From positions 3,968,001 through 4,032,000 of the forward strand of contig NC_070566.1 in the NCBI RefSeq assembly GCF_026914185.1: a stretch of 64,000 bases of DNA, in the 5' to 3' direction. Origin of the DNA: Puccinia triticina (lineage: Eukaryota > Basidiomycota > Pucciniomycetes > Pucciniales > Pucciniaceae). Each line of letters opens with the position of its first letter. The first letter of the stretch is position 1. The notes beneath the pieces are model-generated. The model worked only from the letters and a program-made list of their open reading frames with translations. It did not search any database and was not told the origin of the DNA. Of the stretch, positions 21,293 to 31,401 are shown piece after piece. A program made the translations under genes and the position numbers.

Positions 21293-22351
21293 TCATGGAC
21301 CCGGGGCAGGTGGCTTATTTCCCTCAGGTTTGGGTTGACCTGGCGGAGCTTCCCCTTTCTTGGGTGCCTTTGATAATGTAGCTTTTGCTTTATTTGTGAA
21401 ATCATCCAGTGATCCTGGACCTGAAGCGGGACTAATTCCAATCTGGTTAGCACACTTTTCAGAAAGTACCAAGCTACCTTCTTTCACGGAGAAAAATGAT
21501 TTTTTTAGCAAGCTTACAGATTGACACCACCGACCCTAATAAAATAAACCGAAGAGAGATTGGGACAAAACAGTTCCTTTGTCAGCCTTGCTTGGCTGAG
21601 CTATCTGTAGTAAAAGTGGATATCTCCTTACATTCCTAATTCACAGTGCATTTTCTGGACACACGCGATGTAAATTGGCTTTGTTGTATGCACCGTTAGG
21701 ATCTGAGTCTTGAACTCGACTGAATTCATCGATACAGGCACAAACCCTGAGTCGAACGCCCCCTTGTTCGGCAGAGGAGTACAAGGCTCTTCAAGGCTAG
21801 TCTCTGTCACCGTATGATTCTACTGGATCAAAAAATTTTCAAAGCACGAAAACATCTTGTTTTAGAGAATTGCGTGAATGTCTGCGTAGCAAAACTTTTG
21901 ACCTGCCTTAGCGAAGAACGTATACACGATCTGGTCACTACGAATCATATTAGAGTAAATAAAATGAACAAAAACAGGTCAGCTCCTTACAACACTTGTT
22001 GCTTCTGTTTCAGTAACTTGAACATGCAAGAGCCAGCTCCCCTCCATACTACTTGTTCTTCAAACTTACTCCACAGATGCATTCACTACCGGCGGAACAA
22101 ATTTCAAGCTGCCTTTCTGACCAACCATGACATCAACCTAATCATGAGTGTAAATGAATAATTCAATACCGGAAAAAGAAAAGAAAACCCTGTAGAAACA
22201 TCAGGAGAGGTTAACTTACAGAATGAACCTTTGGCGTCCCGCCGGCTGGTTGTGCGCCGGGTGCAGCTGGATCAGGTGGAGGAGCGTGACTTAATTTGGC
22301 GAGCAAGAAAAACGCCCATAATACCAAAGGTTGACATAGGTTTTGTCTCAT
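21293..22351 (-). CDS. Secreted cupredoxin-domain protein, six exons
   Basis: On the minus strand, exons 22220-22351, 22070-22137, 21907-21937, 21632-21819, 21518-21535 and 21293-21431 join without a stop to give 191 residues. The start is chosen because it opens a signal peptide (MRQNLCQPLVLWAFFLLAKL, then SHA). After a Pro/Ala linker comes a blue-copper fold: VDVMVGQKGSLKFVPPVVNA, FAKNHTVTETSLEEPCTPL, GAFDSGFVPV, and IYIACVQKMHCELGM followed by VGGVN. The likely type-1 copper ligands His (NHTV), Cys (ACV), His (MHC) and Met (LGM) are all present. The tail is Pro/Gly/Lys-rich and ends PPAPGP. Introns of 82, 132, 87, 96 and 86 nt are typical for rusts; the third needs a GC donor (AAG|GCAGGT) to keep frame. 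Extracellular cupredoxins of this family are common in fungi and some are infection-related. It seems to be the only intact host gene here. Confidence 0.85.
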
Positions 22352-23954
22352 ATCGGAAGTGTTAAATGGAATAGTTGAAGAAGACTTCTGATAGAGCCGA
22401 AAAATCGCCCCGTGAACTGCACGTAGATGATTGATGCTTTGAAAATTAATTAGGACTCTCTATGAGGACTTTTTGCTGGATTGCACGGAGCTTTATAGCC
22501 GCCGGCCGAGAATCCCGACAAGTATGTTATGAGGTTAGAATTAGAAGATTAGCGGCCCTCTGTAGCCATGCGATATCCAAAGAGCACTTTACTTGAGGCA
22601 TTTTATGAATCAGTTGACCTGGTGCAATCGTGAAATTGACTTCCGACGATGGACAACTCCCGACCGATGCCTTGCTACGGTAAGTTTTCAACTAATATCA
22701 GCAACCATCATCGGAGTCGTCAGTACTTAACACTTCAATTCCGGTCTCGTTCACAATTGTAACATGAAATTCCACATCAACCGTCTCATTTCAATCAACA
22801 ACCCCAGCAACAAAACATTTCAGCTATCATTCGAACCGAGGGAACAATTACCATAATCCTGGGTGCTCGTCCAGTCTGCTGAAAGGTTCTTCGGGGTTGG
22901 AGCAGCGCAGTACAAACTGTCAAGGCTGAAAAGATGTCGAAAATTCCGTTCAGTTTTTAACAGAAGTAGTGATACTTAAATGCCTCACAACAACAACTGC
23001 AATCGTAACCCAAGCCACCAACCAACAACCAACCTATAGCATCAGCTTCCTGCTTCATTTTGCATCCCATTTTCGGTGTATTCCCGCTCCGCGGTAGTGT
23101 CACTCCCATTTTTTATAACTCCTTTGCTGAATCACAGAACAAGATTGCGACAAGAGGGACTAAGTTTGCTGGAAGAAGGCTTTGGGACGTGTCTCCTACA
23201 CGATTTGTGTTGGCTAAAAACCTTGAACAACTATCGCTAAGGCTTACATTCAACAGTATATGAACGAGAAAATTAGATCAAACCCAATCTAAGGGCCTTA
23301 ACTAGCCTCCTGAATAGTAGTCGGGGTCTCGCAACACCCGTCTTTCTCCTCGGCACTGTAGCTCATGAGGCTGTTTACGGCAGAGATGCCAATGTCGGGC
23401 CAGGATGGAAAGTCGCGGAGATCCTGGCTCGGTTTCTCCCAGTTTTTTTGTCTTGGAAGGTGACGTCAATGGGCCACCATTCAGCACCGTCTGGCTGAGA
23501 GAAATGCGCTCTTGTATGTATGCAGTCCGTTTTCTTGGGTTGATCGCTTGCTGGATAGACTGTGCCCTCCCGGGCCTGGCTTTGCACTCTGCTTCGGCGA
23601 AGAAGTCTGCCAGGAGCTTTTACTGAGGTCCTGCGGTTTTTCTGGCCTGTGGCTTTTTCTGGGGTCCTGGCCGGGCTGAGTGATGAGCCTCATTGGAAGC
23701 TCACTCTGGCTGCTGATGATTCTCACCAAAGCCTGTATATGTTCGCCCGTTTGTGTGTTGCGAGCTCAGCAGCCCCGGGGCCCCAGCCCTTGGAGCCCTT
23801 GGCTCTCCTTCCGGCGGCCCGATATATTCCCAGGAAGAGTTTATAATGTGAGAAGGGTGTTTTTTTCTGTTTTTCTCCTTTCACAGGATGATGCTGGTGA
23901 GCTCCTTTCAACCCGATCCGCGCTGCGTCCTGATCAGCCGCCCGCCCCCCTGAC
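22352..23954. other. Upstream region of the cupredoxin gene and unassigned GC-rich DNA
   Basis: 22352-23050 should include the promoter of the minus-strand cupredoxin gene, but no diagnostic element stands out. From about 23290 to 23940 the composition becomes GC-rich with several overlapping frames on both strands (for example a minus frame containing VLNGGPLTSPSKTKKLGE). None has a recognised domain or convincing splice structure, and it may be decayed coding sequence. Confidence 0.35.
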
Positions 23955-24110
23955 CTAGCTTAACACAAGCCCCTCGTTTCAGAGGGAGGCGGGTGAAACA
24001 CCGCCGGGCGCCTCTCGCGGAGCGAGCCTCTTTCCAGAGGCTCGCTTCGCGAGGCGCCCCCGGCGCGCCGGTCCTTCGGCCCCTGGAACGAGGGGATTGT
24101 GTTAGGCTAG
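23955..24110. mobile_element. 156-bp hairpin MITE, Mutator-like, TSD CCCCCTGAC
   Basis: The ends CTAGCTTAACACAAGCCCCT and AGGGGATTGTGTTAGGCTAG are inverted, and a strong inner stem (GCGCCTCTCGCGGAGCGAGC against GCTCGCTTCGCGAGGCGC) makes the whole segment one hairpin. The nine bases CCCCCTGAC occur directly on both sides (23946-23954 and 24111-24119). A 9-bp duplication is typical of Mutator-like elements. No coding capacity. Confidence 0.88.
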
Positions 24111-24474
24111 CCCCCTGACTGCCCTACATGTACACGGCGGGAGCGATCGAGGACATACCAGCCCGTCCAGCCAACGGGCGGGCCGGATTGACGCCGAAAT
24201 GACGGCAAATTGCCTGATCAGGGCCCTGCAGACGACGCGCTGCCCCATCTCTGACGGCCAGGACGTGAGGTCGGACCCGACCCCGGCAAAACCACGTCCG
24301 CTTCGCTAGGGACCGGCATCATGACCAGATATTATCGGTCATGATTCCAGACCTTTTGGGAGCTGCTCAACTCGGTCAGTTTCCCGGGCAGATGGCGGTC
24401 GGTCCTGTGCACAAGTCCTTGGGGCAACTTTGAACAGCAGGGGTGACGTCACCTGCTTCAGAAATTCTTGACTT

Positions 24475-24650
24475 TGATAGCCAGTCTCAAGGCCCCCCTC
24501 ATCATCTCCCCCATCCGCCTCCCTTCCTCGCTCTTCCCTCCATCCGCCTCCCTTCCTCGCTCCTCCATCCAGCTCCCTTCCTTGCTCCTCCTCCTTCCCT
24601 CGCTCCTCTCTCCCTCGCTCCTCCCTTGTCTCTTGCTCCCTACTTTGTTC
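24475..24650 (+). repeat. Pyrimidine-rich low-complexity stretch
   Basis: CTCCCTTCCTCGCTCCTCC-like blocks repeat irregularly for about 170 bases. It yields open frames rich in Ser, Leu and Pro that are not considered coding. Confidence 0.75.
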
Positions 24651-26880
24651 TCTTCTTGTTTGCCTTTTGGCCCGTTTATTGCGGATAATCAGCTGAAATC
24701 ATTGTAATAGTAGTCCATGTGACATGTTTGTAGTTGTATCAGCTCGGTGTACATATATCTTGTTGCTTGTTTAATTCTTGTAACAAAACCATTCTGCTAA
24801 TGTACATATTGTTGCTGTCTATCAATAATATTGCCAATTGGGCTGGCGGCCCACCCGGGTCTGAACGCCAGCATTCTGCCGCCTCAATGGCCGATCTGGT
24901 TGGGTCAGTGTACAAAGTTATGGCGTGGTGGGCTGGTTGCAATGCCACACATGTTGTTGTCTTCAACACGGCCCAGGTCGGATGGACAATCTGCTTGCTG
25001 TCATTGGCACTGCTATTACACCGGCCATCTGACCGGTGTGCCTGCCAGCTCTTTGGCAGACATTGTGCGCCCCGCCATGATGTCTTCAACCACTGGTGGG
25101 TCAATCAGAGTCCCAAGTACAAGAAATCTCTGTCCTCTTGACGGCGAAACGCGCCGGCCGTGTAAGCCAGGCCCCTCCAATCCCTCGGCCTCAGCCATCT
25201 CCCCCAGGCCAATGCAATATTGCCGTTGGGGTCGGCTTGACCGCCCATTGACGGCGCAAAATCTCCTCGAACCAGATTCACATTGTATGTTTCTTAGTTT
25301 TGAAGTGGCCAAAGACTTTCCGGATTAGTAGGCTTGCCCAAGTCTGGAGATATTGACGGCAGATATTCTCAATCACTAGGGAAGTTTTGGTCATTGGAAT
25401 TTGATACCGTTATTTTCCAATGCTTGATAATCTATCTTCATTTTCAAGGCTTCTTCAGGAAGGATGGAGGGCTGGTTACACTTCCAGTTATCCACAATTC
25501 TAGGCCGGGGGGAGGCCTCTAGCCTAGCTCACGTGTGCGCGGGGGCTAGGCTACAAGACCCGCTTTACAATGTCCTCAGGTGCACAGACCTGCACTTCCG
25601 GTAACAGAGCATGACTGTGACCCCCGAGCCCCGTAGGGGATCGGGATTTGTTTTCCCCCCTCAAGCCCAACTTCATCAACAAAAGTCTTCACGCTACCCA
25701 TTTCAATATTTTCTTCCTTCACTAATCACACAGACGACCTCCTTGGGACTCAAGCAATAAGGCTGTTCCCCAAAAGCGGGGTTCGGGTCATGCCCCAGGG
25801 TCCGGGGCATTGGAATGGGCATTAAAAATGCCCTGAACACCGGGGCATATAGCGTTTTTGGATTTTGTGTTTTTTTTTGTCATTACAATGGCCATATGTA
25901 GTATGTACAGTGGGTAGAAAATTGTATCCGCCACAACATTTTTGGACCATAGAAACTCAACCAACCAACTTCAAGTCACTAGTATTGGTGAGATGGATCA
26001 AAATCACAGAAACACAGAAGGCAAGATCAAAGTTTTTGCCTGTGCTCATACAAAAAATCCATAGAAGTTGAAATTAATCCCCAAACACCCCGGAGGGCAC
26101 CTCAGATTGACCCTCCAGCCCGTGCCGGAGCAACAGGCAAAAAAAGGTGGGTAAAAAATGTAATCAAGGAGGCCCTAATCAAGTGATTAGTGGGCTCCAG
26201 GGAGGGGGTAGGACGAAACCAGATCCCCTGGGGGGACAAACCGGTGAAACTCGCTCTCCTTTAAATAAACGCGCTGGGCCTTATGCCACCAGCACTCAAC
26301 ACTGCACACCCCAAACCGCAAGTTGCTAATTACCAGTTGCCAGTGCTACCATCACCGTACCAACCTGCTCCCAACAACGCAGACATTCCTTCTACCGTTG
26401 TTGGAACTCTGCCTTGCAGGCCAAGTTGTGAGGGCTCTTAAACTTGTCTGGTCCAGTATCACTTGCTGCACATACTGATATTTGATTTTCCTATATGATC
26501 TATGTTGGCCACCACCACACCCGGACCATTGCCGGCGCCACTTCTTCTTGTCATCCTCCGCAACCGTTAGCAGAGCAAGTCCATACAACAACAACAGCAA
26601 CATTACCAACCTCCCTCGTGCCTTGCGAGGTTCCCTGCCAAACTCCCGATGGCCCCAACTCAACCTGTCCTCCTTCTTCTCCTTGTCCAACGACGGCCTC
26701 CTGCTTGGTTGAGCCTTGTCCATGCGGCAGCCCGTTCTTCAGCTCAGGAGGCAGGCAATGATCCACCAAAACTCCAGCTCAGACCGGACCGCCAACGGCG
26801 GGAACACAGGCAAGGTGATCACGACGCTGCAGTCGGACCTGCTCTATACGCGGACGGGACGGCCTTGTACTGAGTCTTGG
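24651..26880. other. Unassigned sequence
   Basis: Several long overlapping frames exist around 24739-25330 and 26350-26880, on both strands, but no family is recognised. Short inverted repeats such as TAGCCTAGC...GCTAGGCTA (25519-25553) hint at further small elements. Nothing stronger can be supported. Confidence 0.3.
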
Positions 26881-26984
26881 TGCAATCCCTGGGACGGAGG
26901 AGTCCTTGGCGACCTTGTTGGTTTCCTTGAAGATCTTCTTGAAGCTGATGTCGAGATCCTTCCTCTCAAGCTTGAGCGTGCCGA

Positions 26985-28150
26985 GCTCGGCCTCAGAGCG
27001 CTTGAGACGCTCCATGAGCTGGTCAGGGAAGTCAAACATGTCACCGAAATCATTGGAATCGCCAGGAAGGATGCCGCCCTTGTCCTCCAATACTTTGGCT
27101 GGAACAAGGAGCTCCTCATGGAAAGATATATGGTACTTGCCTCCTTCACTCTGGGCCCTCCTGTTTGGCTCTTCTTTTTTTGATTGATACCTCATTCATT
27201 CTTCCTCCATAGGATTCACCAGAGAAAGTCTTCCAAGACGTTGGAATCCTGACCAACCTCAAGCTAAACAAACCTTTGTCATCCAAGCGCTAGACACGCT
27301 CCACGCCGCAATTTGAATGCCAGATCTGCTTCAACAACAAGCCTGGCCAGGACATGATCTAACTCCCCTCCTGTCCGCCCTTGCCAAAAGACAAAGGGGC
27401 GCCGGCCAGTAGCGGCGGGTCGCAGTCAGGCAAACACGAGTTCTGTTGAGACTGCTACACGTTCTATGTTGAGGCAAAGATCAAGGAGGGCAAGTCGGGC
27501 ACAATCGAATGCGTGGAGTCCAAATGCAAGCAGATTGGGGACAAAAATACAATTGTCAACCTGCTCACCGCTAGGGACGCTAATCTGCCCGAGGCCAACA
27601 CTCTCATGGCCCGCTTCCAAACCCTCCTCAACCACACCTTTGTTAGCAATAATCCCGCGCTGAGGTTCTGTCCCACCCCAAACTGCATTTACACCATCGA
27701 GTGTCATTTCTAGCTTTGACACTGTCGTCCCCAGCGTCACCTGTCTCTGTGGCCATAGGTATGCTCATACATCACTCACCCAGCTCTCTGGCCAGACGAC
27801 TAACCATCACACCTCCAGATTCTGCTGTGGTTGTTTGTTGGCAGATCACCAGCCCTGCATATGTCCCATTGTCAAGCTGTGGTTACAGAAATGCAAGGAT
27901 GATAGTGAGATGGCAAACTGGATCTCGGCAAACACCAAGGAATGCACGAGGTGTCACTTGACCATCGAGAAGAACGGGGGCTGCAACGTACGTCCGTCAA
28001 CCTACATGCCCAAATGGCTCATGAACCTCACTCCTGTTTTTTCACGTAGCATGTGACTTGCAAGAAGTGCAAGCCCGAGTTCTGTTGGGTCTGTACCGGC
28101 ATTTGGGCCGACCATGGCACCGCTTGATACAGCTGTAACAGATTTGATGA
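26985..28150 (+). pseudogene. Pseudogene of an Ariadne-type RBR E3 ubiquitin ligase
   Basis: Plus-strand segments follow the order of an Ariadne protein. The UBA-like part is HVTEIIGIARKDAALVLQYF then GWNKELLMERYM, followed by an intron (about 27134-27210) and DSPEKVFQDVGIL. RING1 is FECQICFNN ... KHEFC ... DCYTFYVEAKIKEGKSG. The next block, LNHTFVSNNPALRFCPTPNC, runs to VTCLCGHR, then comes an intron. IBR/RING2 is FCCGCLLADHQPCICPIVK, ANWISANTKECTRCHLTIEK and NGGCN, an intron, then HVTCKKCKPEFCWVC. The RING2 catalytic Cys position (CNHVTC) is still present. Damage: in-frame stops after GQDMI, after HEFC and after HGTA, plus a frameshift after YTIECHF. Introns are retained, so it decayed from a genomic copy and is not a processed pseudogene. 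Confidence 0.85.
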
Positions 28151-29288
28151 GCGGGACGAGGTTGGGAAAGACCATCAATCAAAGTCTTGAGCCTCCCTTG
28201 AAAGATACTTACATGTAAGCTTTTTGCATCCCCACACACACACACACTCTTTCTCTGGAGCCTGCCTAACTAACAAATTTGTTTGGATGATAAAACACAA
28301 AGTATTATAACCGGTTTGCAAACAACTGTCCCCCCATCACCACCATCAACCTGTCTCACTGTTGTTGTTGTCGAGTCCGTTCCAGATGAAACAGCTCAAC
28401 ACTGACCACAAGACCTCCCCCCCCCTCCCTGGACTACATCAAGCTTCCCTGATTGCCCGACAAGGACAAACTGTTGGAGATCTTCAACGTCTCCGGGGTC
28501 TTTGCGCTAACGGACTGTACCTGATTCACTAAAACCCATTGCATGCATCTCAGCATTTGATTAATAATTTGTCTCCAATTCTTTTTGTATTGATGAATCT
28601 GGCAGTGAATAGGTGAATATCTGTGTGGCTTTGTACAATTTCTCCCTGTGTGTGGAAAGATTTACAATTTTAAATTTAAATAACTTTCAAATATTGTACC
28701 ATTAGAGATAATTAGGCAGCACATTTATTGTCAAAATTCCAATAACTCAGAGAATGGAACCAAATTGTGGGTGAGTTCAATGTTGAGTGTGCCCAAAAGC
28801 TGATTTGAATTTAGTATGAGCTACACTGATCTCTGGAATTAAATCTGTAGATAATTTGTTATCTTACCACTTTGCAACATCTAAATATACTATATGAGGA
28901 GTGTTTTGATGTGACTCATATTGCATGAGATGATAGACATTAAGAAGGATTGAATAGCAAGGGAGGTAAAGCATGCCAAGTTTTAGAGGTGAAATCTTTT
29001 CTTGTTTCCTTCATTTCTGTAGGGCCAAGTTTGAAAATCTCAAGTACCAACATTTACATGATTGCATTCAAGTCTCCTGGATTTTGAAACACCCAGTCCC
29101 TGGCTGCCCTGCTGCAGGAAGACTTGTGGTTGATATTGTGCTGGAACAGGCAAGTGGGGGGGGAAGGGATATCACTGAGTGGTGACCCACCTGTTGGAGT
29201 CAGTGAGTGGTGACCCAGCTATTGGAGTGCTGATGAGGTGGCTTGGGTAGCTGTTTGGCAGAACAGGAGGGTGGATTGGTACCCTGCA
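28151..29288. other. Unassigned AT-rich sequence before a Helitron-like end
   Basis: No gene is recognised. A short plus-strand frame at 28973-29185 begins after a possible TTTCTGTAG acceptor and lacks known motifs. 28500-28950 is AT-rich with no structure noted. Confidence 0.4.
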
Positions 29289-29313
29289 GCGGCAGAGCCG
29301 CCTTGGTCTCTAG
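29289..29313 (+). mobile_element. Helitron-like 3' terminus
   Basis: It shows a hairpin GCGGC-AGA-GCCGC, spacer CTTGGTCT, CTAG and then T. It is almost identical to 20465-20489 while the flanks differ, as expected for two copies of one Helitron family ending here. Confidence 0.6.
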
Positions 29314-29894
29314 TATCAATTATCATTCACTAGTGCAAGCATGAAGGGAAAAGAAAACAGGAAGGGGCAAGAGAATCCTCCTTTTATAGGAAAAATCACG
29401 TCTGAGAGTGATTTACAATGTAGTGGAATAAATGTACTGATTGGGAAAGCTGTACAGTTTGATGTGAAATAAATGTACTATTTGGGAAAGATGTGCATGT
29501 GTAATGAAACAAATTACCCCCTTGGGTTAAACTTATGATCACTTGGCTTAGTCTAAATGGGGAAGAAAAATTACATCTGAGAAGTGATTTGCTACATGTG
29601 ATTGAAAATCAGAGTGGGGAAATATCCTAATTAAGAAAATGTGGCCTAATGTAGATGTTTGCCAAGATATGAGTGATTTCTACATGTATTTGTGATAAAA
29701 GAAACACTATGTGAAAACAAGAATGTATACTTGTGAATTCAACGGAGCTCAGCGCTTTTGAGTGCATATAGATGAACTGTTCTTGTGTATTTTGTATGTA
29801 ACAACCTTATAACCTTTGAAATAAATTCATCCACGCTTTATGATGACATGTAAATGTATTTAATGTATGTAGAATTTATTTTTATCTAATTTTT
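29314..29894. other. Unassigned AT-rich sequence
   Basis: Nothing recognisable. It contains repeated phrases such as ATGTACT..TTGGGAAAG at 29430-29490 in two close copies. Further exons of the MULE-like transposase to the right could lie here in decayed form but cannot be read. Confidence 0.35.
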
Positions 29895-30390
29895 AAGGGT
29901 TTAGGTTTTGATTGGTCTTACCACAACGCTGCAATAAATCTGTTCCGTTGAGCGCTTGAGAAATCCACAACACTTTTTAATAGCTACTCGCGCTCTTCCT
30001 TCAAAATTGATGGAGAGACAAACTGTTTGAAGAGAACCAAAAAGGATGTTTGGTAGTATTACTTGGTGAGGCCTTGAATCCAACTCAATTGAACTGGGAT
30101 CCAATGTTTTATTTTGCTGCAATACATCAAGGTTTTAAGAAGATAGCCATTCTCAAAAAAACAGTAAGTCACATCAGAAAGCAATCCACTGCTGTATACT
30201 TTGTTGCCTTCTTTGGATTGATCAAGAAGCCTTTCTGCCATCCACTTTGTCTGGAAGGTGAAATGCTCATTCCCACCCCTGAACAAACACAAGATTATTT
30301 CCAATCCTTTTCTTTATGGTATCAAAAGCAAAAACAAAGTTCAATATTGGCTGGTGGGAGATGGAGAACAGATATGAAAATGGAACTCAA
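29895..30390 (-). pseudogene. MULE-like transposase pseudogene, catalytic part
   Basis: The minus frame reads HFTFQTKWMAERLLDQSKEG, KVYSSGLLSDVTYCFFENGY and IPVQLSWIQGL, then, after a stop, YYQTSFLVLFKQFVSPSIL, and, after another stop, LLKSVVDFSSAQRNRFIAAL. The SDVTY block resembles the first-Asp region of Mutator-like DDE transposases. The upstream, N-terminal zinc-finger half lies at 38625-39611. The two were separated by insertion of the LTR retrotransposon at 30395-38614 (TSD CCGG). At least two stops and frame changes show that it is dead. Confidence 0.75.
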
Positions 30391-30394
30391 CCGG

Positions 30395-31206
30395 TGAGGA
30401 ACTCTGGCCGGTGCTAGGCCGGCAGCAGTTCAGGGAGGGGAATGGAAAAGAAATTTAGTAGCTTGCGTATGCCCTCCGGTAATTCTTGGCCGTGAGTGAG
30501 CGCAGTGATTTGTGTAAGCGTGGGGTGAGGTTTGATTTTATGACGGCTGGAGATGCGCGTTGGCGGATTTTGTTTTGAGAGGAGAGCCGGGGATACTGCC
30601 GGCGGGGTGTGATCTAAACCAGATAGCTGGAGGAGATCGTTGTTGCGGGGAAACTGAACTTTGAAGACGTGAGAAACTCAGAGATACGGGCGGAAGACGC
30701 CAGGAATAATAAACTTTAAGATTTTGATGGAAGACTGAAAATTATGGTTCAGAGTAGGTCCATGCCGCTCCAAAGCCTGAGTTCGAACTGAACTCAAACC
30801 TTGGAGTTGGTGACATGTAGCAGACATCTCATCACAACCTAGCGCGCACGCGCGCGCTACAACAAACAAAACAAGGAAAAAGAAACAGGACAGAACCAGG
30901 CAGAAACAAAACAAAACAAACAACCGTCCTCATCCAAACATGACCAACGCGCGCAAAAGAAAAGCAAATAACAAGTATGATGAAAGAGAAAATAAACAGG
31001 GAACAAGGCCATGAAAACAGAAACAAAAAGAAAGAAGGAAAAAAAAAAAACCTGAAACGCCTTGAGGATGCGCGCCACGCCGCGCCGTTGAACCTGAGGA
31101 AATCTTGAGGGCTGAGATCTTGAGTCCTGACATCTCCCGGCGCGCCATGCGCGGCAAAAAAAAAAAAAAGCTTGATTCCTCCGCGTGTACCAATTTGTCC
31201 ACCACA
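30395..31206 (-). repeat. 3' LTR of the minus-strand retrotransposon
   Basis: 812 bp, starting TGTGGTGGACAAATTGG and ending CCAGAGTTCCTCA in element orientation. It is preceded on the internal side by the purine tract GTCGTGGGTGGA. It contains GCGCGCACGCGCGCGCT near 30840 and long A-rich stretches. Confidence 0.93.
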
Positions 31207-31277
31207 TCCACCCACGACTTGCAGTCTGTCCCTAGACTGCTCGTCCCGTGTCCTTTCCTAAAAAAAAATCCAAGTGC

Positions 31278-31401
31278 CTAAAGAGAGAAAGAAGGAAACA
31301 ACCAGACGCGTCCGCAGTGCTCACGAGCGTGGCAAGAATTAGGGTTTCGACGATACGCGGTAGTAACTACCCGGGAGGTGCACACTTGGAGAGGAACTTA
31401 C
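31278..31401 (-). other. Intron-like module M4, overlapping the pol stop codon
   Basis: In element sense it starts GTAAGTTCC, contains TGTGCACCTCCCGGG and GCCACGCTCGTGAGC, has a pyrimidine-rich tract, and ends CTTTAG (124 nt). The pol frame ends CAC AAG TAA, so the stop codon is bases 2-4 of the donor. Splicing would remove the stop and extend Pol. The composite element has the same arrangement at 45661. Confidence 0.75.

Noticed and set aside
24443..24707. Proline/leucine-rich ORFs
   Set aside because: Produced by the pyrimidine-rich low-complexity stretch.
26779..27195. Minus-strand ORF containing FPDQLMERLKRSEAELGTLK
   Set aside because: It overlaps the plus-strand Ariadne UBA-like segment, which matches a known family in order with the following exons. 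The minus frame could still be a fragment of another gene upstream of 26985, but no family was recognised.
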